Below are positions 24,501 through 32,158 of a stretch of DNA of 34,407 bases, one piece after another. The notes under the pieces were generated by a model, which saw only the letters and a list, made by a program, of their open reading frames with translations, ran no database searches and was not told the origin of the DNA. Within the stretch, counting starts at the first letter, position 1. Each line of letters opens with the position of its first letter. The translations under genes were made by a program, and so were the position numbers. The DNA comes from Actinomycetaceae bacterium (lineage in GTDB: Bacteria > Actinomycetota > Actinomycetes > Actinomycetales > Actinomycetaceae), in the NCBI GenBank assembly GCA_015062745.1, contig SUUB01000002.1, forward strand, positions 1 to 34,407, read 5' to 3'.

Positions 24501-24569
24501 GATAAATACTCCCCCGGCTCGCGGAGCCTCGCGTTTACGGGTGGGCCGGGACATATGCGGTGTAGACAC
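21513..24569 (-). CDS. UPF0182 family membrane protein
   Basis: A 1018-residue member of the UPF0182/COG1615 family of actinobacterial membrane proteins of unknown function. The N-terminal third has about seven membrane helices (first at about residues 22-43, WTEVKWFNQLHAGRVFWTQW after it is typical). The large following domain is probably extracytoplasmic (for example YTHGYGIAAAFGN and VWIIDAYTTSNSYPYS). The tail is acidic and Ser/Ala/Pro-rich, then a final helical segment rich in Gln and Ala. I choose the GTG at 24569, with GAGGT six nt upstream; an ATG at 24554 is also possible, and the frame opens at 24611. It is divergent from a PPA1309-type gene, the usual arrangement. Confidence 0.92.
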   Translation of the reverse strand: MSTPHMSRPTRKREAPRAGGVFIPTLIVLALLVVVLAVMANVWTEVKWFNQLHAGRVFWTQWGWAVALGVIGTVLVAVVVFLNLLLSRPKEGKTDESGTDSRSVAGYRDQVEKHPWLVRLVVPLVLGVLLGAPLSGQWRTYVTWLYRTPFGQTDPQFGKDVSFYVFSLPLLHSLLSLAITLLVVGALAAVVGHYLYGGIGTANGRLKLSNRARIHFGILGAVAALLGAGYFWLSRYDMLLADNSKFSGAGYTDINASLPGRTILAIAALLIALLFVFAAVRGLWKLVGTGIVVAVIASLVITWAYPSLIQSFRVNPNAVEMESEYIQRNINATLTAYGLDDVETTSYSATTEATAGQLREDAETTAQIRLLDPNIVSPTFNQMQQNKQYYEFSDQLSVDRYNIDDTERDTVIGVRELNLDGLNDDQRTWVNDHTVYTHGYGIAAAFGNTTTDRGVPQFFQQGIPSEGKLGDYEPRVYFGQNSPDYSVVGAPEGTDAWELDYPDDSDQGLVYNTYSGDGGPKISNAWDKLLFAIKFRSTELFFSDRVTSESQILYERDPHDRVSKVAPYLTLDSRAYPAVVDMDGDDKTPKRLVWIIDAYTTSNSYPYSARQTLSSATQDSRSGDSTTYAQSAEEVNYIRNSVKAVVDAYDGSVTLYQWDADDPILKAWNRIFPGMLTPVSEMSGDLMSHVRYPEDLFKVQRQLLTEYHVTDAASFYSGSDFWKVPTDPTASNTTSEQQPPYYLTLQMPGQEEAEFSLSSGYIPGGTTQRNIMTGFLAVDSNAGAEAGKVREGYGKLQLLELPRDLTVPGPGQAEATFLSNSTVSTQLNLLREGGTQVLMGNLLTLPVGGGLLYVQPVYVQATSGTQYPQLQYVLTSFGDGNTIGFAPTLEESLNQVFGGDSGAEAGDANISGQKEEVTPSGDDTDGDGGDEPSAEPSDTASAQASQSPSAEPSASASSPAAGSAQERLNSALNDAQEAMESSQEALQQGDWAAYGAAQEKLQSALEEAIAAQEEINGG

Positions 24570-24749
24570 GCAGATACCTCGCAACAGAATTGAGCAAGTG
24601 CCGGAGCACATCGATATACATGTCTAACCTATCCGATTCGCCCGCAAATTCCCACAGCGACCGCGCGCAAATTGCCCGAAGCGAGCATCGGCACTCACTA
24701 CTCGTACCGGCTGAGCACCGTCACATCGCCCATTGCGCCCCGCATTTCG

Positions 24750-24808
24750 AACACGAATCCCCCACCGGTCACCGTACATTCCAAACACGAATCCCCCACC
24801 GGTCACCG
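24750..24808. repeat. Two-copy 34-nt tandem repeat between divergent genes
   Basis: A 25-nt identical core (starting AACACGAATCCCCC) occurs at 24750-24774 and 24784-24808, period 34 nt. It ends 32 nt before the GTG at 24841, so it could carry regulator sites for that gene. The gap 24570-24840 holds no gene. Confidence 0.8.
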
Positions 24809-24840
24809 CGCTCCCTTCCACCCTGTGAGACACTGGTCCG

Positions 24841-25377
24841 GTGAATGACAACACCATTGCTGCCGCCGTCAAGGAGATCGAACGCTATGTCGCGGGGGCG
24901 GGGTGGGACGCACCCATTCGAGTCTTCGCCCTCATTCGCTCCGCACAGGCGCTGGCCACGCATCCCGAGCTCGCCGCCGAGCTTCCCGCCGACGTTCCGC
25001 TGGCTGCCGCGGAGAACCCCGACGCACTGTTCTCCGTTGAACAAGAAGGTCTGCCCCCGGCGAACTCCATTGGGGAGCTGCTCGCGCAACTTGCCTGGCC
25101 CGATACCGTTGCCGGGGCGGCTATCACCTGCGAGCGTGTGACTCTACCGCCGCAGGCCGAGAAAGACATTCCCGCCGATCCGCAGGAAGCGGAGAGATTC
25201 ATCGCCACCGACCCGCGCCGCGAGGAGATCCGCATGGCGGTGGGCGTATTACGCTCCGGCGAATCGTGGTGTGCCATCCGTATGCGCTCCCACGATAACG
25301 ACGACGAAGTGCTGGGTTCCCCCGATCTGGTACCAGAGCTGGTGGAGGCGCTGCGCGCCACGTTCACGGAAGAGTAG
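24841..25377 (+). CDS. PPA1309-family protein
   Basis: A 178-residue soluble protein beginning VNDNTIAAAVKEIERYVAGAGWD (GTG start). Features of the actinobacterial PPA1309 family include GWDAPIRVFALIRSAQAL, the stretch LAQLAWPDTVAGAAITCERV and a late SWCAIRMRSHDNDDEVLGSPDLVP. The function is unknown. There is no ribosome site before the GTG, and GACACT lies six nt upstream where a -10 would sit, so the transcript may be leaderless. It sits between UPF0182 and the Lon-like protease, its usual neighbours. Confidence 0.85.
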   Translation: MNDNTIAAAVKEIERYVAGAGWDAPIRVFALIRSAQALATHPELAAELPADVPLAAAENPDALFSVEQEGLPPANSIGELLAQLAWPDTVAGAAITCERVTLPPQAEKDIPADPQEAERFIATDPRREEIRMAVGVLRSGESWCAIRMRSHDNDDEVLGSPDLVPELVEALRATFTEE

Positions 25378-25436
25378 CCGGAGACACCACGGGCAGCAGC
25401 CGGTGACTCCATGGCGGTGACCGTGACGCTCAGGCA

Positions 25437-25568
25437 CTAGCGCAGAAGCTGAGGCCGTAGCCCGCGACAGCTGGGACGTAGCGCAGATACCGGCGCAGTA
25501 ATGCAGATACCGGAGCTGTAGTCCGCGACACCCAGGCAGTAACACAGCAACCGGGACCGTAGCCCGGC
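25437..25568. repeat. Degenerate 20-21-nt tandem repeat
   Basis: Units begin at 25437, 25457, 25478, 25498, 25518, 25539 and 25559 (partial), most starting GTA followed by a CGCAGATACCGG-like or CCGCGACA-like core. Copies differ at several positions. The repeat fills the gap between two convergent genes. No spacers alternate with constant units, so it is not a CRISPR array. Confidence 0.75.
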
Positions 25569-25643
25569 GCCAACACACGCCCCCGGTTCGGCAACACGCG
25601 CCTCTGTTCTGGCCTCCGACACCCCGCTGCTTCGCTTACGCAG

Positions 25644-26747
25644 CTACTCTGTAGCCCCCACAACTTGCCTGCAGGTGATCAACCCGGACGTATCACCATT
25701 GCCGATCGCCTCTGCGGCGGCGATCGAATCATCAAGAGTCCGCACGGCGAAGATCTGCATATTGTCCGGCTCGTATCCGATTGTCTCGGCGCAATTCTCG
25801 GCCGGGGCTAGAAAGTAGGTGGCGCCCTCCTCGGCTGCACCGACTAACTTGTGCTGGATACCGCCGATGGCACCGATCTCGCCACTGTACGAAACGGTTC
25901 CTGTACCGGCGATGATGTTGTCACCGCCCAGCGATCCCTCCGTGAGTTTGTCATAGATGGCGAGCGCAAACATATTGCCCGCCGAAGGTCCGCCTATATC
26001 GTTGACGCCATAGCTGATATCCACCGGGAAATCCAGATCCTCCGAGTTCACGTAAATGCCCAGACGCGATCCCGGATGCACCCACCCGGTACTATCAGCC
26101 TCATAGGCGGACGTCGTTACCGTCCCCTCGCGTTCATTACCATCGCGCGTGAACCCGATAACGACCTGCTTACCGCCGGGCACATCCGCCAGCACCGTTG
26201 AAAGGTCGGCGAAGGTCGTCAGCTGCGTCGTCGTACCCTCATAGGTTATGGAGGTGAGAACGTCACCTTCCTGCAGCACGTCTCTCGCACCGGAATCATC
26301 GGCCACCCCGGCCACCGAGAGGGTCATGGGCGTCGTGTAGCCCGCCTTTGCCAGCCCCGCAACCGCAGCAGAATCCTGGGAACTGGTCATCAATTGCGCA
26401 TTCTGCTCGTCCACCTGCTCGGCGCTCTGCTCGGCGGAATACAACGAACGTACCGGTACCGTCTGTGAGTCCTTCATAAACAGAGCCAGCAGGGCCTGCG
26501 CCCCCGGCACACCCATATCAGCGGTGCCATATGCACTGACAGTGGTCATATAGAACTGTGTATCGCTCGGGTAGGTAGAGGCACCGCTGATCGTGAGGAT
26601 CGGAGTGTCTTCACTGGCGTCACCCGTGACATCGATGGCCGGCCCCGCCTGCTCCACGATGAGAGAGGAGGGCATAACAAGAGAAACGGCGGCCAACACT
26701 CCAAAAAGACCACCGGCAATACTCAGACGACGATTACGCACAGGCAT
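25644..26747 (-). CDS. Lon-like PDZ-domain protease, YlbL family
   Basis: A 367-residue membrane-anchored or secreted serine protease. Residues 11-30 form a signal-anchor helix, a PDZ domain follows at about 140-215, and the C-terminal half is a Lon-type proteolytic domain. The Ser-Lys dyad is intact: Ser255 in GGPSAGN and Lys300 in IGGIQHKLVGA, with GTGTVSYSGEIGAIGG between. It lacks the AAA domain of Lon. I choose the ATG at 26747, preceded by GAGG. The frame is open to 27044, but that runs into the divergent neighbour. Substrates are not known; the M. tuberculosis counterpart is Rv3194c. Confidence 0.92.
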   Translation of the reverse strand: MPVRNRRLSIAGGLFGVLAAVSLVMPSSLIVEQAGPAIDVTGDASEDTPILTISGASTYPSDTQFYMTTVSAYGTADMGVPGAQALLALFMKDSQTVPVRSLYSAEQSAEQVDEQNAQLMTSSQDSAAVAGLAKAGYTTPMTLSVAGVADDSGARDVLQEGDVLTSITYEGTTTQLTTFADLSTVLADVPGGKQVVIGFTRDGNEREGTVTTSAYEADSTGWVHPGSRLGIYVNSEDLDFPVDISYGVNDIGGPSAGNMFALAIYDKLTEGSLGGDNIIAGTGTVSYSGEIGAIGGIQHKLVGAAEEGATYFLAPAENCAETIGYEPDNMQIFAVRTLDDSIAAAEAIGNGDTSGLITCRQVVGATE

Positions 26748-26999
26748 ATGATGCCTCATTTCGCTGGAAGAACCCCAAAGCGGCGGAGTGCACGTCGTGG
26801 CCGGTGCGGTGCGAACGTCGCCATTATCGCCACCGCCCAGGCGTGACGGCACATTCCCGCTCTCCGCCCTCGGCGTAGAAGTGCGCGTCCATTCCGCGGA
26901 ACGCAATATCCTTAGCTTCAGACAGAATCCGCGTACCCCGCGACAGATTCCACTCCGCGTGGTTAGGGTCGTATATGAAGAAAGACGTGAGGAGCGGTT

Positions 27000-28538
27000 A
27001 TGAGCGAGTTGGGTGATGGGCAGACACCCGATCAGTGGGAGCAAATGCTACGCGCGGTGCTGGGCGACCAGGCAGCGGAGCAGATCCTCGAACAAATGCG
27101 CTCGCAGGGTATAGACCCCGGGGAGCAGCTCTCGCAGATGATGTCCCCCGCGAATTTCAACGCCGTGGTGTCGCAGGTCAAGGACATGCTCGGATCTTCC
27201 GGCGACGGCCCCGTCAACTGGAAGGTCGGGGAACGCATGGCACGGGAGACGGTTCAACAGGAGCATTACGACACGCTGGTTGCCGCAGACGCCGATCGCG
27301 CCCGCTCCGCTCTGCAGACGGCCAGCCTCTGGCTGGATCCGGCGACCGCAATTGACCCCTGCACCGGACCGAACCAGGCGTGGAGTCGCCTGGACTGGGT
27401 GGCCCACACCTTGGCGACCTTCAAGCGGCTGACGGAGCCGGTAGGGGCCAATGTCTCCCGCGCCTTCATCACTGCCATGCATGAGGAGCTTGAGCATGCG
27501 CCGGAAGAGATGCGCAGGATGCTGGGCGGTAATACGGAACAGATGATGCGCAGTATGATCGCCTCCCTGCTGGGCATGCAGTATGGCGCCGGCTTAGCGG
27601 AGCTTGCGGCCACCTCTTTTGGAACCACGGATGCAGGCCTGCCCCTTGTTGAGGGGCAAACGGCCGCGCTCGTCCCCGCCAACGTGGCCGACTTCGCCGA
27701 TGGACTCGATATCGACACCGACGAGGTAACACTTTTCGTCGCCGTGCGCGAACATGCCGCAGCACGCCTGTACTCACGCGTGCCTTGGCTGCGGGCACGA
27801 GTACTTGACACCGTTGCCGCATACGCCAGTGAGATCGCTATCGACACGGCATCCATCGAGGAACGAGTGCGTGAGATGGGTCTTGATCTGCAGAAAATGC
27901 AGGAACTGGACCTCTCCGAGGTCTTCTCGCAGGAGCCCACCGCGGGCCAGCGCGAGACGTTGGAGCGACTCGAACATCTGCTCTCTCTGGTGGAGGGATG
28001 GGTCAGCGCGGTTTCCGCGCAGGCCGTTGCCGCACAACTACCACACGCGGTGCCGCTCGGGGAGATGTTTACCCGGCGCAGTGCAACCGAATCCCCGGCT
28101 AACCAGGTGTTCGGCCCGTTGGTCGGCCTCGAACTCAAGCCGCGGCGCATACGGGAGGCGGAGGCCTTTTGGCGAATGGCCCTGGACAATCTCGGCATCG
28201 AAGGGCGTGACCACCTGTGGAGTCACCCGGATTTACTGCCGGGGCCACAGGCCTTGGACGATCCGGCCGCCTTCTTCGCCGGGGAAGATTCTTCCCCGGT
28301 TGCGGACGAGTTGGATGCGTTCCTCGCCGAGGTTCTCGCCGCTGCCGACGGCGACGCCGGCGTTTCACCATCCGACGGCGAAGCCGGCATTTCGGCGGAC
28401 AGCGGCGACGTCGGCGTTGCGCCGGACAGCGATAAGCGGGAAGGCGCCTCCGGCACCGCCGATGATGCCACCGGTGACCGGACCGGCAATGAGCAACACG
28501 ATGCTGATAGCGGCGCCCCGGGTGAGGGCAACGCCTAG
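27000..28538 (+). CDS. Zincin-like (putative zinc-dependent metalloprotease family) protein with altered active-site motif
   Basis: A 512-residue protein of the actinobacterial family annotated as zinc-dependent metalloprotease or coenzyme F420 biosynthesis associated (Rv3195 type). Recognisable segments are an N-terminal QAAEQILEQMRSQGIDPGEQL, GPVNWKVGERMAR near residue 75, and VTLFVAVREHAAARLYSRVP near 242-261. In relatives, as I remember them, the last segment reads RExAH and supplies metal ligands. Here the His is displaced (REHAA), so activity is doubtful. The acidic tail after about residue 435 has nine-residue repeats. The ATG at 27000 has GAGGAG upstream. It is divergent from the Lon-like gene across 252 nt that must hold both promoters. 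Confidence 0.82.
   Translation: MSELGDGQTPDQWEQMLRAVLGDQAAEQILEQMRSQGIDPGEQLSQMMSPANFNAVVSQVKDMLGSSGDGPVNWKVGERMARETVQQEHYDTLVAADADRARSALQTASLWLDPATAIDPCTGPNQAWSRLDWVAHTLATFKRLTEPVGANVSRAFITAMHEELEHAPEEMRRMLGGNTEQMMRSMIASLLGMQYGAGLAELAATSFGTTDAGLPLVEGQTAALVPANVADFADGLDIDTDEVTLFVAVREHAAARLYSRVPWLRARVLDTVAAYASEIAIDTASIEERVREMGLDLQKMQELDLSEVFSQEPTAGQRETLERLEHLLSLVEGWVSAVSAQAVAAQLPHAVPLGEMFTRRSATESPANQVFGPLVGLELKPRRIREAEAFWRMALDNLGIEGRDHLWSHPDLLPGPQALDDPAAFFAGEDSSPVADELDAFLAEVLAAADGDAGVSPSDGEAGISADSGDVGVAPDSDKREGASGTADDATGDRTGNEQHDADSGAPGEGNA
28347..28427 (+). repeat. Coding 27-nt tandem repeat in the zincin-like gene
   Basis: Three 27-nt units (28347, 28374, 28401) encode DGDAGVSPS, DGEAGISAD and SGDVGVAPD in the acidic tail. 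The length is a multiple of three and keeps the frame. Confidence 0.8.
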
Positions 28539-28617
28539 CCGCACTCGTGGATGGCTCGTAGCACTGGGAGCAGACCACTCGCAGCACTGGGATCACCACC
28601 AACGGCCTAGCCGCACT
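28533..28617. repeat. Degenerate repeats after the zincin-like gene
   Basis: GCAGCACTGGGA-like units at 28558-28580 and 28581-28604 (period 23) are flanked by GCCTAGCCGCACT at 28533-28545 and 28605-28617. The first flank overlaps the stop codon. The remaining gap to 28740 holds the ribosome site of the next gene. Confidence 0.6.
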
Positions 28618-28740
28618 AGCATTCGACTTTTCGCCGCGCAGTGCTAATCCCCACCTGTGTATGCCCGACGTCGGCCGCCGACGACTGTGGCTACTATCGT
28701 CCTGCCGGTCCTAACGGAGACGGTAGATAGAGGTGGGGCC

Positions 28741-29889
28741 ATGCAGATCATTCCCGAATTAGGCGTTTTTTGGCGCAACCAAGCCACGCTGCAGATCGGA
28801 CTCGACTCGCGGGTACGTATCTGGGTTGACGGCCTCACGAAGCATGAGCAGAGCCTCGTCTCTTTGCTCACCCGAGATCACACCATCCCCGAACTCGACA
28901 GGCTCGCCGCCAGCCATCATGTGACGCCCGAGCGGCTGGCCACAATATTGTCCATGCTTCGCCGCGCCGGAGTGCTGCATGAAGCCGCCGATGCCCAAGA
29001 GGCTGCCGGAAGCACCGTCTCGGCCACTCTTGACCCAGAACTCGCCGTCCCGGAAGCCAATCTGAAACAAGAGCCGAAGGCCTCCACGGCATGCGTTTCA
29101 TCCGCGGTGGGACGTCTGGAAGGCGCACCGGCCACCGCTCGCGATAATGGTCCCGCCGCCGCACGGCTCGCCCTTCTCAACAGTGACGCGCATCCGCGCA
29201 CCGACTGCCGGGTGCGTCTTTGCGGGCTCGATCCTCTTGGAGTGGCAGTCGGCCTTTCGCTGGCGACGCAGGGCATCGGAACGATCCTCTTTTCGGACCC
29301 GCAGCCCGTCGGCGCGGCGGATCATTGTGCGCTCTGGCCACGCTGGCAGGGCCTGCCGCGCGAACGTGCCTTCCTGACCGCACTGCGGCAGGTGAATCCA
29401 CGAATTCGCACCGGGAGTACCTCCGGGGCTAACAGCGAAGAAGCGCACCTGGCCGTTGTCACTGGCTCACGGCTGGTGAATCCACGCAGCACCATGCACC
29501 TCATGGCCTCGGGAACTCCCCATATGCTGCTGTGGACGGAGGACATCGATGTCTGCGTCGGCCCATTGGTTGAACCACACCACAGTGCATGCGCAGAATG
29601 CCTCTACAAAGAACGCCTCGAAGAAGATGCCTCCTGGGCGCTGCTCGCGGCGCAGGCGGCAAGCAGCGCAGCGCTTGTCACCTCCGGCCCCGCACTCGGA
29701 TTAGCGGCATCCCTGGCCACGCACGCCATCCTGAGCCTGCTCGACGGGCTCGGCAACCCGCTGCAGAATCGGCAGTGGAGAGTACCGCCGCTGCCCGAGC
29801 CTCCCTACCAGGTGGAGGTGCAACCGCACTCCTCATGCGGCTGCACCAGCCCGGAACCACGCCTGCAGGCGCTCACTCAATCGGCGTAA
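28741..29889 (+). CDS. ThiF/E1-like protein (orphan cyclodehydratase-type)
   Basis: A 382-residue cytoplasmic protein, the likely counterpart of M. tuberculosis Rv3196. The N-terminus (QSLVSLLTRDHTIPELDRLA, then LATILSMLRRAGVLHE) looks like a small winged-helix or leader-peptide-binding module. An E1/ThiF Rossmann-type domain begins near residue 155 (RLCGLDPLGVAVGLSLATQG). Cysteines in ACAECL near 283 and CGC near 366 could bind zinc as in E1 proteins. The catalytic Arg and Asp of true E1 enzymes are not obvious, so adenylation is uncertain. I choose the ATG at 28741 with GAGGTGG before it, over the upstream start at 28657. Its last 13 nt overlap the convergent uvrD2. Confidence 0.8.
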   Translation: MQIIPELGVFWRNQATLQIGLDSRVRIWVDGLTKHEQSLVSLLTRDHTIPELDRLAASHHVTPERLATILSMLRRAGVLHEAADAQEAAGSTVSATLDPELAVPEANLKQEPKASTACVSSAVGRLEGAPATARDNGPAAARLALLNSDAHPRTDCRVRLCGLDPLGVAVGLSLATQGIGTILFSDPQPVGAADHCALWPRWQGLPRERAFLTALRQVNPRIRTGSTSGANSEEAHLAVVTGSRLVNPRSTMHLMASGTPHMLLWTEDIDVCVGPLVEPHHSACAECLYKERLEEDASWALLAAQAASSAALVTSGPALGLAASLATHAILSLLDGLGNPLQNRQWRVPPLPEPPYQVEVQPHSSCGCTSPEPRLQALTQSA

Positions 29890-31886
29890 TTGGTGCGGAA
29901 TGCCGCGATAATGTGCAGGATATCCTCTCCCCAGCTGGCGAGCTTGGTATCGCCGATGCCTTTGATCCGGCCGAGGGCAGGTAGCGTCATCGGTTTTGCG
30001 ATGGCGATCGCACGCAGGGTTGTGTCGTGTAAAACGGTGTACGGCGGGCGCCCCATTTCCCGCGCGCGTGCCGTACGCCAGGCAGCCAGCTCCTCGAAAA
30101 GCGCCACGTCCTCGCCGTGCTCGGCGACGAAAGCCGCGGCCTCCGCCGCGCGCCTCTGCCGATAACTGGTGGCGCGAGAGACGGGTTTCTCCTCCCGTGG
30201 CCACAGCGGAGAGAGAAACCGCGATACCTTCCTCCCCGCACGCGATCCGTTTCCTTTCGCATACGAGAGGTATAGCTGCTCTTTCGCGCGGGTCACCCCG
30301 ACGTACAGCAAGCGCCTCTCCTCCGCCACATCGGCGGCACGTTTTGCCAAGGAGATGGGCAAAAGCCCCTCGCTGAGCCCCGCCAAGAACACCACACGCC
30401 ATTCCAGGCCTTTCGCCGCATGCAGCGATGACAGCGTCACCCCGTCCATCTCCGGGGTGTTCTGCGTCTGGGCTCTTTCTTCCAGCTCACGAACAAAATC
30501 CAGCATGCTTGCCGAGCGCACATGTTCCATCTCCGTCGCGAGATTGAGCAGCGCATTGAGGGCATCCCACCTCTCCCGTGCCGCACCCGCCACCTCAGGA
30601 GCCTCGTCGCGCCATCCCATTTGCCGTAGCGTCGCACGAACATTTTCCGATAGCGGCCCCTCAACACCGGAACGTGCCGCGGCCCGCAGAGCAACCATGG
30701 CTTCCCGCACCTCACGGCGGGAGAAGAAACGTTCGGAGCCGCGCAGCGTGTAGCCCACACCGGCGTTGGACAAGGCCGCTTCAAACTCAGCCGACTGGGC
30801 GTTCGTGCGGTACAGAATCGCCATGTCTCCCAGTGGCACCCCGGCAAGCTGTAACTCGCGAATATTGCTTGCAATATCCGCCGCTTCCGCCGCGTCGTCC
30901 TCGTATTCCCTCCACTTCACCGGAACGCCGGAAGGGACCTGCGATACCAGCCGCACCGCTCCTTCGGACACATCGGAGGCGATCACGTCATTCGCCGTGG
31001 CGACGATCTGCGGCGTCGAGCGGTAATCACGTATCAGCTCTATAACCCGCGCGCCCTTGAATTCGTCGGTGAAATGCGCCAAGTAGAGCGAGGAGGCACC
31101 CGTGAACGAGTAAATCGTCTGCGATACATCGCCGACGACGCAGAGTTCTCGGCTTTCACCCAGCCAGAGCTGCAGAAGCCGGTGTTGCAGGGGCGAGACG
31201 TCCTGATACTCGTCGACCGTGAAATGACGATACTGCCCACGAATCTGCCGGGCGATATCCGGCCTGTCGAGAAGAATCCCCACCAGATATAGGAGCGTAT
31301 CCTCAAAATCGATCTGGTGTGCGTCCTCCTTAACCTCTTCATACACACGTAGCAGTTGGACGATTTCGGCGGCGGAGTGCCCCGCCACGTCAATATGACC
31401 GGCGGCCGCCGCACGTTCTGGATACGCCTCAGGCGTGATCAGTGAAACCTTCGCCCACTCGATCTCCGCGGTGAGATCGCGCACCGCCACACGGTCGTAG
31501 GACATGCCGAGCCGTGCCGCAGCCTGTGCCACCAGGGCACCCTTGTGTTCCGTGACCGGTGGCATGCGTCCGCCTATCGCGGTGGACCAGAAGTAGTTCA
31601 ACTGGCTGAGGGCGGCAGCATGAAAGGTACGCGCGACGACGCCGGACACTCCGAGATCGCGCAGGCGGGAACGCATCTCACCGGCGGCTCGCGCGGTGAA
31701 GGTCACGGCAAGTACATGGTTCGGCTCAAAAGCGCCGGTATGCACCCCATAGGCTATCCGATAGGTGATGGCGCGAGTTTTCCCGGTACCCGCACCGGCA
31801 CGCACACATAGAGGCCCGCGCAAATGAGTGGCGACCTCACGCTGCTCCGGATCCAGATGCTCCAGTAGCTCTTGCGGCGTTTCCAT
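29877..31886 (-). CDS. uvrD2: UvrD2-type SF1 DNA helicase with C-terminal HRDC domain
   Basis: A 669-residue superfamily 1A 3'-5' DNA helicase for repair or replication-fork processing. Motifs in order are Walker A AGAGTGKT (30-37), FTARAAGEMRSRL, TFHAAAL, Walker B VDEYQDVSP near 225, GDVSQTIYSFTGA, RDYRSTPQIV, then LSSLHAAKGLEWRVV and GVTRAKEQLYLSY. The last 85 or so residues (ELAAWRTARAREMGRPPYTV, then LPALGRIKGIGDTKLASWGE) form an HRDC domain, which distinguishes UvrD2 from UvrD1/PcrA. It is shorter than housekeeping UvrD because it lacks part of the 2B region. The ATG at 31886 has GGGAAGG upstream. Confidence 0.93.
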   Translation of the reverse strand: METPQELLEHLDPEQREVATHLRGPLCVRAGAGTGKTRAITYRIAYGVHTGAFEPNHVLAVTFTARAAGEMRSRLRDLGVSGVVARTFHAAALSQLNYFWSTAIGGRMPPVTEHKGALVAQAAARLGMSYDRVAVRDLTAEIEWAKVSLITPEAYPERAAAAGHIDVAGHSAAEIVQLLRVYEEVKEDAHQIDFEDTLLYLVGILLDRPDIARQIRGQYRHFTVDEYQDVSPLQHRLLQLWLGESRELCVVGDVSQTIYSFTGASSLYLAHFTDEFKGARVIELIRDYRSTPQIVATANDVIASDVSEGAVRLVSQVPSGVPVKWREYEDDAAEAADIASNIRELQLAGVPLGDMAILYRTNAQSAEFEAALSNAGVGYTLRGSERFFSRREVREAMVALRAAARSGVEGPLSENVRATLRQMGWRDEAPEVAGAARERWDALNALLNLATEMEHVRSASMLDFVRELEERAQTQNTPEMDGVTLSSLHAAKGLEWRVVFLAGLSEGLLPISLAKRAADVAEERRLLYVGVTRAKEQLYLSYAKGNGSRAGRKVSRFLSPLWPREEKPVSRATSYRQRRAAEAAAFVAEHGEDVALFEELAAWRTARAREMGRPPYTVLHDTTLRAIAIAKPMTLPALGRIKGIGDTKLASWGEDILHIIAAFRTNYAD

Positions 31887-32158
31887 TCCAAGCCTTCCCG
31901 GTTCTCTACCAATTCCGACTCATCCGCGTTGCGGCCAACGCGCGGCCGTCACCCGAATACGATGCACGGAATACGCTCAGCATGGGAAGTGTACCCCGCG
32001 ACGATCGCATCGGCCGACGCCGCTATGCTCAGTCTGGCACGCCGCTCCGACACGGCTGGGGCACGATGCACACGCGTCCGAGATCGGCGGGCCCCGACGT
32101 GCCCGGTTGCACTCTTTTTGCGCTACCCATCGCTCGCCACTTACAGGACAATAGTCCC

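Noticed and set aside
25437-25568. CRISPR array
   Set aside because: Units are contiguous and diverged, without alternating constant repeats and unique spacers, and no cas genes are near.
26748-27044. Upstream extension of the Lon-like protease
   Set aside because: It would run into the divergent zincin-like gene, and the signal-anchor starts properly at 26747 with a GAGG ribosome site.
27266-28198. 310-residue minus-strand frame opposite the zincin-like gene
   Set aside because: Composition is Ser/Arg/Ala-rich as expected for an antisense frame of a GC-rich gene; no domain is visible.
31982-32158. 59-residue extension of the lipoate ligase
   Set aside because: The extra residues are Arg/Pro-rich with no family match, while the accessory domain begins directly after the ATG at 32159.
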